A DNA stretch of 64,000 nucleotides from Aestuariivivens insulae (GTDB lineage Bacteria; Bacteroidota; Bacteroidia; Flavobacteriales; Flavobacteriaceae), in the NCBI RefSeq assembly GCF_022662195.1, contig NZ_JAKMCS010000001.1, positions 310,001 through 374,000 on the forward strand. The letters run 5' to 3'. The position numbers were made by a program, and so were the translations under genes. Within the stretch, counting starts at the first letter, position 1. Every line of letters begins with the position of its first letter. Shown here piece after piece: positions 1 through 8,646 of this stretch. Below the pieces are notes generated by a model. That model saw nothing but the letters and a program-made list of their open reading frames with translations. It had not been told where the DNA came from and ran no database searches.

Positions 1-631
1 AACGTAAATCAATATGATGGTTTATAATGTGTCTATTAATCATGGCGCTTTCGCCTTCGGGGAGTATATTGTTCCAGAAACTATCTTCCCTAACTAAAAA
101 TGTAACGGGAATGTTTCTGCTGTTTAACATTTCAGCTAGCTCAATACCAATTAATCCCCCTCCAACAATTACAGCTCTTTTACAAGCCTTATTATTGGGA
201 GCATGTGTTTCCAGGTTTTCTAAATCCTGTTTATGGTACATGCCCATAACGCCTTTTAAATCCTGCCCTGGCCATCCAAATTTATTAGGTTTACTGCCTG
301 TAGCGATAATTAGTTTATCGTATTTCATGGTGTCTCCATCAGCCAAATAAAGCATTTTGTTTTTTGTGTCAACTGTTGTTACATAACCATTTTTTAGGTT
401 GATATTGTTTTTTTGCCAAAACCAGTTTTCATAGGGTTGTGTGTGTTCAAATGTCATGTGTCCCATGTATACATACATAATTGCTGTACGGGAGAAAAAA
501 TAATCGGTTTCAGCAGAAATGAGGGTGATTTTTTTACCTGTATTGCCGGCAGACAGGTCGGAAAGTTTTCTTATGTGTCGGGCTGCTGTAACACCAGATA
601 TACCATTTCCAATAATAACAATGTCTTCCAT
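1..631 (-). CDS. NAD(P)/FAD-dependent oxidoreductase, C-terminus beyond window edge
   Basis: About 210 codons are visible on the minus strand; the frame is open to the left edge, so the protein is partial. The N-terminus carries a dinucleotide-binding motif (VIIGNGISGVTAA), the ATG motif of Pyr_redox_2 proteins appears as IIATGSKPN, and a second Rossmann motif reads VIVGGGLIGIE. This order (FAD site, then NAD(P)H site) is that of the class containing nitrite reductase and rubredoxin reductase subunits. Family membership is clear; the substrate or electron partner cannot be told from this fragment. It is divergent from the outer-membrane protein gene at 945. A TAnnTTCG-like element lies upstream of the start but is weak. 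Confidence 0.85.
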   Translation of the reverse strand, partial: MEDIVIIGNGISGVTAARHIRKLSDLSAGNTGKKITLISAETDYFFSRTAIMYVYMGHMTFEHTQPYENWFWQKNNINLKNGYVTTVDTKNKMLYLADGDTMKYDKLIIATGSKPNKFGWPGQDLKGVMGMYHKQDLENLETHAPNNKACKRAVIVGGGLIGIELAEMLNSRNIPVTFLVREDSFWNNILPEGESAMINRHIINHHIDLR

Positions 632-944
632 AATTTTTTTGATTATGTTGTATTATGTCGAAGTTAGAGATAAAAACTTAACTTGATGGGTAAATTTTAA
701 TTGTTTTAATCTTGAAATGTAAGTTAGCTAACATTTAGTACGACCTAGGTTAGGTTACTTTGTAATGGTTAAGGCCAATATGAAACATAAACAAGAGGAA
801 GGTTTTATGAATGTAATGTTTAAATGCAAGGCTTATATAGTTGGTTACTGTGTCCGATTGAAGTGGTGTAAGACTATTGAAAAGGCAATTATTAAACATT
901 ATAATTAAAAAATAGAATCAAATAATTAACTAATATTTAAACGA
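632..944. other. intergenic spacer between divergent genes
   Basis: AT-rich spacer carrying the upstream regions of two divergent genes. A 42-codon plus-strand frame (780-908) is present, but no sign that it is a gene was found. No clear Bacteroidota promoter, palindrome or RNA was recognised. Confidence 0.5.
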
Positions 945-1808
945 ATGAAAAAAAACATATTCATTTTAGCTTTTGCTTTAATAACATTTAATGGCTTTTC
1001 CCAGGACGATCAAGATGAACCAAAGAGCAATATACAAACCTATACACCATCTAAGTTATTAAGTAAAGGGCAATGGGATGTTAAATGGTTTAATAATCTT
1101 TATACCGAAACCATGGCGACTAATGGTGATAGCAAAACTGATATACCAAGAAAAACATTTTTCACCTCGAGCATTGATATTTTTACGGGCGTTTCCAATA
1201 GCAATAGGTTAAATGTAGGCCTATTGGTAGAAGTAAGATCCAATACCATTGCAGGGCGTGGTTCTTTGGATGTGTTTCAATTTGACGGCAATCCGCAAAC
1301 AGCAAGAAGTGGCTTGACATCGTTTGCTCCAGCCATAAAGTTTAACCCCGTAAAAGATGTAGGTAATTTTACGATACAAACCGCATTTCATATTCCTTTA
1401 ATTGATAATGAGACCGAGAATGGCGTGTATTTAGATCAGACCGCTTATACGTTCCAAAACCGATTTTTTTACGATTATACATTTCCAGATGGCGGTTGGC
1501 AATTGTTTACCGAGTTAAATACCGAATATAACTTTGGAGATGAAAACAGTTTCGCTAATAAGACTTTTGTTTTGGTGCCAGGAGTGTTTTTGAGTTATTT
1601 TCCTAACCAAGAGTTTACGGTCTTAGGGTTTTTACAACACCAACAGCGTTATGGCGATTTTAAACAAGATTATACGGCTATTGGAGCTGGAACAAAGTAC
1701 CAATTAACACGCGTGTTAAACCTGGAAATATTGTATAGTAATTTTATTAGAGGGAATGATACTGGCTTAGGACAATCATTTAATATAGGGTTACGTGCTT
1801 TATTTTAA
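945..1808 (+). CDS. predicted outer-membrane beta-barrel protein, unknown function
   Basis: The protein has 287 residues and starts with a Sec signal peptide (MKKNIFILAF...NGFSQ, cleavage after about residue 19). The mature part is rich in alternating polar/aromatic strands, has no hydrophobic helices and ends in phenylalanine (GLRALF), as expected for an outer-membrane barrel. I do not recognise a named family. It ends 37 nt before the GH113-like lipoprotein gene on the same strand, so the two may share a transcript, which would place all three proteins 945-4103 in the envelope. Transporter or porin-like roles are possible but unsupported. Confidence 0.7.
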   Translation: MKKNIFILAFALITFNGFSQDDQDEPKSNIQTYTPSKLLSKGQWDVKWFNNLYTETMATNGDSKTDIPRKTFFTSSIDIFTGVSNSNRLNVGLLVEVRSNTIAGRGSLDVFQFDGNPQTARSGLTSFAPAIKFNPVKDVGNFTIQTAFHIPLIDNETENGVYLDQTAYTFQNRFFYDYTFPDGGWQLFTELNTEYNFGDENSFANKTFVLVPGVFLSYFPNQEFTVLGFLQHQQRYGDFKQDYTAIGAGTKYQLTRVLNLEILYSNFIRGNDTGLGQSFNIGLRALF

Positions 1809-1845
1809 TGATAAATAGTAAATTAGGTGTTTCAATGTTGTTTTA

Positions 1846-2850
1846 ATGAAAATACTTAAAGGCCTAATTGTTTTTATATGCGTTCTAAACCAATCTTGCA
1901 CTGGTCAACCCTCCCAAAAAATTAATGGTGTGAGTTTTGTGGCATCGAATGACGCTATAGATGTATCGCATATCCATCCCGTAATTAATGTTCATGCTAA
2001 TTATGCAGCCATAATGCCTTTTGGTTTTATAAGGAATCTTGAACATCCTGAACTGTCTTTTAATAGCGAACGCCAATGGTTTGGCGAGCGAAAGGAAGGT
2101 GTTAGGCAGTATGTTGAAACTTTTAGGGAAGCAAACATTCAATTGATGATAAAGCCCCAAATTTGGGTGTGGCATGGTGAATTTACCGGGCATATTAAAA
2201 TGCAAACTGAAGCCGATTGGAAAACCCTTGAAACATCGTATGCTAAATTCATTTTGGAATATGCGGCATTGGCTCAAGAGCTGCAAGTTGAATTGTTTTG
2301 TATAGGGACAGAGCTAGAATCTTTTGTTGAAAATAGACCTGATTATTGGAATGATTTAATTCTTGAGGTCAGAAAGATTTATAAAGGTAAGTTGACTTAT
2401 GCGGCCAATTGGAATGAGTTTGAGCATACGCCATTTTGGGATAAACTGGATTTTATTGGTATTGATGCTTATTTTCCAGTAAGCCATAGTAAAACCCCAA
2501 CGGTAGAGGAGTGCTTGGTAGGGTGGGAGAAACATAAACCAAGTATCCAAAACCTTTCGAGGGAATATAATAAATCTGTATTGTTTACTGAGTTTGGTTA
2601 TAGGAGTGTAGATTATTCGGGGAAAGTACCTTGGGAAAGCGATAGGCAAAAAGGATTGGTAAATCTCGAGGCGCAGAACAATACCACCAAGGCATTATTT
2701 GAAATGTTTTGGGAAGAAGAGTGGTTTGTCGGAGGCTTTGTTTGGAAATGGTTTGTTAACCATAACCATGTAGGAGGCGAAAACAATACGATGTTTACCC
2801 CCCAAAATAAACCTGTCGAACAGATTATAAAACAGTATTATAAAAAATGA
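1846..2850 (+). CDS. glycoside hydrolase family 113-like lipoprotein
   Basis: A 334-residue protein with a lipoprotein signal (Cys at residue 18 in LNQSC), so probably anchored to the outer membrane. The rest looks like a TIM barrel of the GH113 beta-mannanase type: a conserved CIGTELE strand places a candidate acid/base Glu near residue 155, and LFTEFGYRS places a candidate nucleophile Glu near residue 248. A WNEFEHTPFWDKLDFIGIDAYF stretch lies between them, and a tryptophan-rich WKWF segment near the C-terminus fits a sugar-binding cleft. The stop overlaps the start of the next gene by 4 nt (ATGA), implying translational coupling. Substrate (mannan or another beta-linked glycan) is inferred from the family. 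Confidence 0.78.
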   Translation: MKILKGLIVFICVLNQSCTGQPSQKINGVSFVASNDAIDVSHIHPVINVHANYAAIMPFGFIRNLEHPELSFNSERQWFGERKEGVRQYVETFREANIQLMIKPQIWVWHGEFTGHIKMQTEADWKTLETSYAKFILEYAALAQELQVELFCIGTELESFVENRPDYWNDLILEVRKIYKGKLTYAANWNEFEHTPFWDKLDFIGIDAYFPVSHSKTPTVEECLVGWEKHKPSIQNLSREYNKSVLFTEFGYRSVDYSGKVPWESDRQKGLVNLEAQNNTTKALFEMFWEEEWFVGGFVWKWFVNHNHVGGENNTMFTPQNKPVEQIIKQYYKK

Positions 2851-4103
2851 GGTGTATTTTACTGTTGTTTATAGGACTTTCATGGCATTCGTTTTCACAG
2901 AGCAATACCGTTGCCGATTTAAAAATTCAAGGTAATGAAAAATTAAAAACGGCTTTTGTAAAAAAGATTTCTTCAATAAAAGCGGGAGCGGTTTTGGACT
3001 CTTCGGTTATTGAACAGGATATTATTAGGCTGAAACGTTTACCATCGGTTTCACATGCGTATTACCAAGTATTCCATTCAGAAGATAATACTTATAATGT
3101 GTTTTATCATATTGAAGAGAACTTTACGCTTATCCCTTCATTAAATATATATACAACGAATAATGATGAATTTGCTTTTCGTTTAGGGCTTTATGAATTT
3201 AATACTTTGGGAAGGAGTATTATTTTTGGAGGCTTTTACCAAAAAGATAATTATAGTAGCTATGCGTTAAACCTAAGAGCGCCTTACTTGTTTACCAATA
3301 CATTAGGGCTTGCGGTTAATTTGCAGAGCCTAACCACTTTAGAGCCTGTGTTTTTTGATGATACCACGGCAGATTATAAGTACAACAATAAATCGGCTGA
3401 ACTTCTAGGGCTGTACGAATTTAATTTTAGCAATAGAGTTGAGCTGGGCGTCAATTATTTTGTTGAGGACTACCAATACCAATTTGGAGCAACAAATCCT
3501 AATGTGCCCCAGGAATTGAATGTACACAAATGGTTGGCCAAATTGATTTACGAATACAATAATTTAGACTATTACTACCAGTATGTATCCGGATTTAAAA
3601 GTCAGTTTAATTTTCAGTATGTCACTTCTACAAGCGATATGTTGCCTGACTTCTTTATTGGGTGGAACGATTTTTTTCTTTTCAAACGTTTAGGGCAAAG
3701 GGGGAATTGGGCCAATAGGGTACGATTGGGACTATCGTCTAATGCCGAAACACCTTTTGCGCCTTTTTCGGTGGATAATAACGTAAACATAAGAGGGGTG
3801 GGCAATACCATAGATAGGGGAACGGGTGTTATTGTGTTAAATACCGAGTTTCGTTATACTTTAATTGAAAAGCATTGGTTTGTTTTACAGAGCAATGCAT
3901 TTGTGGATGCAGGGACCTGGCGAAATCCGGGTGGTGATTTTGGTGATTTTAGTAAATCGGATAACATAAAAGTGTATCCTGGTATAGGGTTTCGGTTAAT
4001 CCATAAAAAGATATATAATGCTATTTTTAGAATCGATTATGGTTATGGGGTCACTAAAGGAGCAACCCAAGGATTGGTTTTTGGTATTGGTCAGTATTTT
4101 TAG
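2847..4103 (+). CDS. BamA/TamA-like outer-membrane protein with one POTRA domain
   Basis: A 418-residue protein with a signal peptide (cleaved near residue 18, SFS-Q). Residues about 22-95 form one POTRA-like domain (VADLKIQGNEKLKTAFV, then an IEQDIIRLKRLPSV segment). The remainder is a surface-antigen (Bac_surface_Ag) barrel, with late barrel segments NVNIRGVGNTIDRGTG and GIGFRLIHKK, ending in a C-terminal aromatic (GIGQYF). Canonical BamA has five POTRA domains, so this is a small Omp85 relative, not the essential assembly factor. The 4-nt overlap with the glycosidase-like lipoprotein suggests it exports, displays or cooperates with that protein; this is inference. Confidence 0.75.
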   Translation: MRCILLLFIGLSWHSFSQSNTVADLKIQGNEKLKTAFVKKISSIKAGAVLDSSVIEQDIIRLKRLPSVSHAYYQVFHSEDNTYNVFYHIEENFTLIPSLNIYTTNNDEFAFRLGLYEFNTLGRSIIFGGFYQKDNYSSYALNLRAPYLFTNTLGLAVNLQSLTTLEPVFFDDTTADYKYNNKSAELLGLYEFNFSNRVELGVNYFVEDYQYQFGATNPNVPQELNVHKWLAKLIYEYNNLDYYYQYVSGFKSQFNFQYVTSTSDMLPDFFIGWNDFFLFKRLGQRGNWANRVRLGLSSNAETPFAPFSVDNNVNIRGVGNTIDRGTGVIVLNTEFRYTLIEKHWFVLQSNAFVDAGTWRNPGGDFGDFSKSDNIKVYPGIGFRLIHKKIYNAIFRIDYGYGVTKGATQGLVFGIGQYF

Positions 4104-4137
4104 CAAGTTTTTATAGGAGCATCACTAAACAATTAAT

Positions 4138-4265
4138 ACCACCTCGTCTTCGGTTTCTGGTATGAAACCGAAGCCACTCCTCCTTGTAAAGGAGGAGAAT
4201 TAAAATAAATTCGTAAACGCAACTCCTTCCCTTAAAAAGGGAAGGTGTCCGAAGGACGGAAGGGT
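4138..4265 (+). repeat. four-hairpin dispersed repeat, copy A
   Basis: A 128-nt non-coding unit made of successive hairpins: CTTCGGTTTC/GAAACCGAAG, CTCCTCCTT/AAGGAGGAG, CTTCCCTT/AAGGGAAG and a short GTCC/GGAC hairpin. The ends (ACCACCTCGTC and GACGGAAGGGT) are imperfect inverted repeats. The reverse complement of 25045-25191 matches it closely through the first three hairpins, then diverges in the fourth. It lies after the Omp85-like gene and may also serve as its terminator. Confidence 0.85.
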
Positions 4266-4284
4266 TTTTATATCTGTTAGATTA

Positions 4285-4314
4285 TTGAAATTTGATGGGG
4301 CTTTTTTAGATTTG
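4285..4314 (+). promoter_or_regulatory. Bacteroidota-type promoter of the metallophosphoesterase gene
   Basis: TTG at 4285-4287, 19 nt, then TAGATTTG at 4307-4314. This matches the TTG/TAnnTTTG pattern of the Bacteroidota primary sigma factor. The start codon follows 17 nt downstream of the -7 element. Confidence 0.7.
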
Positions 4315-4331
4315 CAAAAAAGAAAAGACAT

Positions 4332-5063
4332 ATGCGAACTTTTGCCATTGGTGATATTCATGGGGGATTGAAAGCTTTAATTCAATTGTTGAATAAGTTA
4401 GAAATTAAAGATGGGGATGCCTTAATTTTTATGGGTGATTATGTGGATGGTTGGAGTGAATCGGCCCAAGTAGTTCAGTTCTTAATGGAACTATCACAAA
4501 AGATAACTTGCGTTTTTATAAAGGGCAACCATGATGTTTGGTGTGAAGACTGGCTGCGAGATGGAACTGTATCACCTGTCTGGTATATGCATGGTGGCAA
4601 AGAGACTATGGAGAGTTATGAGCCGTTTTCTGAAGATCAAAAGAAGGTACATTTAGCGTTTTTTGAAAGCATGAAATTGTATCATATCGATAACGCTAAC
4701 CGTTTATTTTTGCATGCTGGATTCACTTCGATGCATGGCGTGGAAAAGGAGGTGTTCCAAGCGGTTTTCTATTTTGATAGAACCCTTTGGGAAATGGTCT
4801 TAACAATGGATAAGCGTATGGAAAAAGATTCAGAATTATACCCAAACCGATTAAAGCACTATGCCGAAATTTATATTGGCCATACGCCTACCATTAATTA
4901 TGATGTGACGGAACCCATGCATGCGGCAAATGTTTGGAATATTGATACGGGGGCTGCTTTTACCGGAAAATTAACGGCTATGGATGTGAATACCAAAGCT
5001 TTTGTCCAGAGTGATGATTTGCCCAGTTTATACCCCAATGAAAAGGGCAGGAACAAAGGATAA
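4332..5063 (+). CDS. metallophosphoesterase, PPP/ApaH type
   Basis: A 243-residue cytoplasmic protein with the three metal-ligand motifs of the calcineurin-like superfamily: GDIHG at 7-11, GDYVDG at 35-40 and GNHD at 65-68, plus a later LFLHAGF motif and IYIGHTP. This order and spacing is that of small PPP-type protein phosphatases and ApaH-like enzymes. It may hydrolyse phosphoprotein, diadenosine polyphosphate or another phosphoester; the sequence does not decide. It stands alone behind its own promoter at 4285-4314. Confidence 0.85.
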   Translation: MRTFAIGDIHGGLKALIQLLNKLEIKDGDALIFMGDYVDGWSESAQVVQFLMELSQKITCVFIKGNHDVWCEDWLRDGTVSPVWYMHGGKETMESYEPFSEDQKKVHLAFFESMKLYHIDNANRLFLHAGFTSMHGVEKEVFQAVFYFDRTLWEMVLTMDKRMEKDSELYPNRLKHYAEIYIGHTPTINYDVTEPMHAANVWNIDTGAAFTGKLTAMDVNTKAFVQSDDLPSLYPNEKGRNKG

Positions 5064-5227
5064 TACCAGTTCTTGTTTAAAAATACCGTTAAAGAAAATG
5101 ATGATTTTTTTCTTTATATGAAGAAGAAAATTTTAGCATAGCCTTAGCTACGGTTTTATTTTATTCTGAAATAGAAAGGAAAAAAGTGCGTTTTATTACG
5201 GTTATTTTAAATGAGAAATGGTATAAC

Positions 5228-5923
5228 CTAGCAAACCTTTTTTTTGTAGTAATAGTAAAGGGTGTCGGCATCTGCGCCTAGCCAGCGTTTAATGTAAATG
5301 CTCCAGTAGTAGTACTGTAATTTCCAAACACCGTGTTTTCTGTACATTCTGGCCGAAGATTTCAGTTTTTTGTTGATTACCACAAACTGTTTTCTTGCGT
5401 ATAGTTCGTTGATTAAAATATTGTCTTCATAAATGGTATAGCGTTCGTCGTATCCGCCAATGGTATCGAAAAGCGTTTTTGTTATAAACAGGCTTTGGTC
5501 GCCCCCTCTGCAGGCTTTCCAATTAAATTTGGTAAACCAGCCGGCTAGTTTTAGCCACCAGTGGTCGCTATCGAATTGCATTCTAAAGCATCCTGCTTCG
5601 TTACCCTGTTGTGTTTCATTAATAATTAGTGCGTCAAATTGTTTGGGAGGAAAGGAATCGGCATGTAAAAAATAAAGAATCGAACCTGTGGCCTTTTTTG
5701 CACCTACATTCATTTGTTTGGCTCTTCCTTGGTCCGAATGGATAAGTGTGATGTTCTTAAATTTTGAAATAATATGAATGGAACCATCGGTACTGCCGCC
5801 ATCAACAACAATTATTTCTGCGATGTTTTTTTTTGAAGAAACCTCCTGTAAATACTCTAGTAATTTGCCAATATGTGTTTTTTCATTTAAAACAGGAATT
5901 ATAATTGAAATGTGATGCTGCAT
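5228..5923 (-). CDS. TIGR04283-type arsenosugar biosynthesis glycosyltransferase
   Basis: A 231-residue GT-A family 2 transferase. The N-terminus reads HISIIIPVLNE, followed by IIVVDGGSTDGS (nucleotide-sugar binding), a DXD-like HADSFPP metal site and a GGDQSLF acceptor-site motif. These features fit the TIGR04283 group (MftF-like), commonly encoded beside ArsM and ArsS. It is the last gene of the block 5228-7684, starting 5 nt after the DUF547 gene ends. The likely job is a glycosyl transfer in arsenosugar assembly; the exact donor is not shown by sequence. Confidence 0.85.
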   Translation of the reverse strand: MQHHISIIIPVLNEKTHIGKLLEYLQEVSSKKNIAEIIVVDGGSTDGSIHIISKFKNITLIHSDQGRAKQMNVGAKKATGSILYFLHADSFPPKQFDALIINETQQGNEAGCFRMQFDSDHWWLKLAGWFTKFNWKACRGGDQSLFITKTLFDTIGGYDERYTIYEDNILINELYARKQFVVINKKLKSSARMYRKHGVWKLQYYYWSIYIKRWLGADADTLYYYYKKKVC

Positions 5924-5928
5924 GATAT

Positions 5929-6693
5929 TTATTCATTTAACGCCCAATTATAATCTTTATATTTTATTTTGGCTTTTTCTGAAATGCTAATTTCTGAATA
6001 TTGGTTTAAAAAATCAATTAAACTTCCAGTTTGTTTAAAATCGTTGGCAAACCATTGAAAGATTTTTGAAAGTTCCAAATGGTTTTCTGAAATAGAATTT
6101 CTTTCGGGATCACTTAAAAATTCTTTGGTGGCATTGGTTAATTGTGCGTCTAATGTTGAAGCGGTAAAGGCTTCGTTCTGTAATTTAGGACAGGAATACG
6201 ACGCGCAAACAATGGCAAAATGAATGCGTGGCTCTTCCATTTTTCTTAGTATTTGATGTTCTATCTCATCTAAATTGTATCGTTTATCTCCCAGTTTCCA
6301 AAGTTTTTGTTTCCAAGGGTCTTTAATGTCCTTAATACTTTTTACGGGGTAATGCCGAAGGATTAAATCAATGGTCATGGCATTATAGGCATTAATCCAA
6401 AAAGCGAGTTTTTCTTGCTTTGTCCAAGAGGTTTTGGGGAGGTTGTCGTTTAGATAGCTGATGTAGCCTTTAAGTGCTTTTTTATTCGAAAGGAAACCTT
6501 TATAGTCAACATGACCACTATTTGAAACATGCTCTTTTAGAAGTTTGTCCCAAAGCTCATGGCTAGGTTTGGTTTGGTTGTATTGATTAATAGTTGCGTT
6601 TCTTGGAAGCACTATCTCTTTATCCAGTGAACCCTGAAAAATAGGGTTGCCCATTAAAGGTAAAATAATGATAAGTATGTTTGAAATTTTCAT
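5929..6693 (-). CDS. DUF547 domain-containing exported protein
   Basis: A 254-residue protein with an N-terminal hydrophobic signal segment (residues 1-20). The DUF547 domain covers roughly residues 75-200 and is recognised by EKLAFWINAYNAMTID, then HYPVKSIKDI and the HFAIVCASYSCPKLQNEAF stretch, whose two cysteines and histidine are typical of the family. The biochemical function of DUF547 is unknown. It lies between the ArsM and TIGR04283 transferase genes (22 nt and 5 nt gaps), so it is probably cotranscribed with them. A role in the arsenosugar pathway is suggested only by position. Confidence 0.85.
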   Translation of the reverse strand: MKISNILIIILPLMGNPIFQGSLDKEIVLPRNATINQYNQTKPSHELWDKLLKEHVSNSGHVDYKGFLSNKKALKGYISYLNDNLPKTSWTKQEKLAFWINAYNAMTIDLILRHYPVKSIKDIKDPWKQKLWKLGDKRYNLDEIEHQILRKMEEPRIHFAIVCASYSCPKLQNEAFTASTLDAQLTNATKEFLSDPERNSISENHLELSKIFQWFANDFKQTGSLIDFLNQYSEISISEKAKIKYKDYNWALNE

Positions 6694-6715
6694 TTGTTGT
6701 GTTGTTTATTTTAAG

Positions 6716-7684
6716 CTAGCAACACCCGCCGCCATCGTAATGAAACGTAGATTCGCTAATAAAAATATCGTCTCTGTTTAAAGAGGCCAGCACATTAGCT
6801 GTTTTATCACATATCGCCAATGGCTGATTTTTTAAAAGGACATGTCCTTTTTTATCATCAAAATAGTCGTTTTCGCCAAAATAGATGGCGGCTTTACCTG
6901 TAAATACACAGGGGCCATCTTCAGGCATAGGATCTTTAATGGCCGCCACTTCAATGGATTCTATATAAATCAATTCGTTGGTAGGATAGTTTTTAGGATC
7001 TAAGATGCGATATGGCTTTCTTGCTCTAATTTCAATGGTGCCAAAACCGGCATCGGTTAGCATCTTTACATAGTCTTTTATGGGTAAGCTACCACTTAGG
7101 CACAGAGCGCGCAAACGGTCGTCGTTGCGTAAGGCGTCGTTCATAGGTTGTTCGCAGGTAGGGTCGCTCATTACCAATCGGCCATAAGGTTTTAAGACGC
7201 GATACATTTCGGCAATGGCCTGTTTTAAATCGTCGGCCTTAAAAATGTTAAACAGGCAGTTTTGAGCAGCAACATCAATGCTATTGTCTTCAACAGGAAG
7301 GCTAAGGGCATCTCCTTTTCTAAGGTCAACAAATTCACTTTTAAACCAAGGATTTAAAATTTCGGATTCTTTAAAGTTTTTTCGGGAGGCCTCTAGCATT
7401 TCATCAACAATATCAACACCAATAACACCGTTTTTTTGGCGTGAGAAATAGGAAAACTGTAGCAGTTCCATACCGCCACCTACACCTACGTAAAGAATTT
7501 TAGGATTGTTGGATAAATCGCGGGGATGGACTGTAGAGCCACAACCATAGTTCATCTCTTGCATGATTTTAGGGATTTTTAATCCGGGCAATTCCCAAAT
7601 GGGGTTGGTGGTGCAGCATAAGCCTATATCTGGGGTTAAAGCGGCTTCTTTGTATAGGTTATGCGTCGTTTCTAGGTAGTTCAT
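6716..7684 (-). CDS. arsM: arsenosugar biosynthesis arsenite methyltransferase
   Basis: A 322-residue class I methyltransferase. The SAM-binding glycine-rich loop is YVGVGGG at about 65-71, followed by IGVDIVDEML. Cysteines that could bind As(III) are at GLCCTT (23-24), NYGCGS (48), QNCLFN and DPTCEQ, and the C-terminus ends GGGCC. The family adds methyl groups to arsenite; the arsenosugar branch feeds dimethylarsenic to the radical SAM enzyme ArsS. It leads the block arsM-DUF547-glycosyltransferase, while arsS lies in a second block starting at 11683. No arsR-type regulator is visible in the window. Confidence 0.87.
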   Translation of the reverse strand: MNYLETTHNLYKEAALTPDIGLCCTTNPIWELPGLKIPKIMQEMNYGCGSTVHPRDLSNNPKILYVGVGGGMELLQFSYFSRQKNGVIGVDIVDEMLEASRKNFKESEILNPWFKSEFVDLRKGDALSLPVEDNSIDVAAQNCLFNIFKADDLKQAIAEMYRVLKPYGRLVMSDPTCEQPMNDALRNDDRLRALCLSGSLPIKDYVKMLTDAGFGTIEIRARKPYRILDPKNYPTNELIYIESIEVAAIKDPMPEDGPCVFTGKAAIYFGENDYFDDKKGHVLLKNQPLAICDKTANVLASLNRDDIFISESTFHYDGGGCC

Positions 7685-7958
7685 ATAGTTTCCATTATTT
7701 TTTTGTTCTCACTAGGTCGTTTTAAAATAATAAAAATAACATGTTTAAAAGTTATATTTTCTAGAAAGTTATCAAACTTATATTTGAAAAAATCTTTTTA
7801 GGAAGAAGATCCGTAGATAAAAGGTAAAGTTGGTTTTTTAATGCCATTCATCGGATAGATTAAATAAAAAACAATAAGATTTATTGCGGTTCGTTAAGAA
7901 AACCAACAATTTAAAATTTTGATTACCCCCAAATTTATTAATATTTAACCGAAAAAGT

Positions 7959-8600
7959 ATGAGAAAGGTTTTTGTGAGTTTATGTTCAATTTTAATAGGA
8001 AGTTCTGTATTTGCTCAAAATATCAAAAATGATAGTTCTTGGGTATTTGAAGCAGGTATCAATGCTGTAGATGTTTATCCAGTTGGGAAGGATTCGCCAC
8101 AAGGCGCATATTTTGAAGAGTTTTTTAATGCAACAGACCATTGGAATTTTGGTATTCCAACGGTTAAAGTTGCAAGATATATCAATGAAGCTGTTTTTTT
8201 AAGTGTGAGGGCTACTTTTAATAAGATATCGAAATGGGGCGAATTGCCGGGACAATCTAGGGCAGAAGTAGATCGCCTTAATTACCTTGGGCTTGATGCC
8301 ATGCTAAATAAAAATCTTAAAAATATTTTTCATTCAGAGAAATTCGAACCTTTTATTGGTATAGGTTTAGGTTACACTTGGATTGAAGAAGGTCCTTATA
8401 ATTCAAATGCCAATGGGATTGATGATTTGGTGGGCGCAGGTACATTAAATGGTGTTTTAGGTGTTAAATATTGGATTTCAAAAAATATAGGTGTTAATAT
8501 TGAAACAGCATATAAGCATACTTTTGAATCGTATCTTACGAGACATTGGCAACATAGCTTGGGAGTTATTTTTAAACTAGAAAAATGTGTGTGTTACTAA
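7959..8600 (+). CDS. outer-membrane beta-barrel protein, stand-alone OmpA-type barrel
   Basis: A 213-residue protein with a signal peptide (cleavage after SSVFA, about residue 19). The mature part resembles the N-terminal barrel of flavobacterial OmpA/P60-like proteins: WVFEAGINAVDVYPVG, HWNFGIPTVKVARYIN, KFEPFIGIGLGYTWIEEG and a final HWQHSLGVIFKL strand. In the full-length relatives a calcium-binding TSP3 linker and peptidoglycan-binding OmpA domain would follow; here a stop comes 7 residues after that strand. It is the only plus-strand gene inside the arsenosugar region and separates its two blocks. Confidence 0.7.
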   Translation: MRKVFVSLCSILIGSSVFAQNIKNDSSWVFEAGINAVDVYPVGKDSPQGAYFEEFFNATDHWNFGIPTVKVARYINEAVFLSVRATFNKISKWGELPGQSRAEVDRLNYLGLDAMLNKNLKNIFHSEKFEPFIGIGLGYTWIEEGPYNSNANGIDDLVGAGTLNGVLGVKYWISKNIGVNIETAYKHTFESYLTRHWQHSLGVIFKLEKCVCY

Positions 8601-8646
8601 CTTTTAAAAGCTGTTTTTCTTTGTTCCAAAATTGATAAAAACCTGG

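Noticed and set aside
780-908. 42-codon open frame upstream of the outer-membrane protein gene
   Set aside because: Short, in AT-rich spacer, no recognisable motif and no promoter; chance is as likely.
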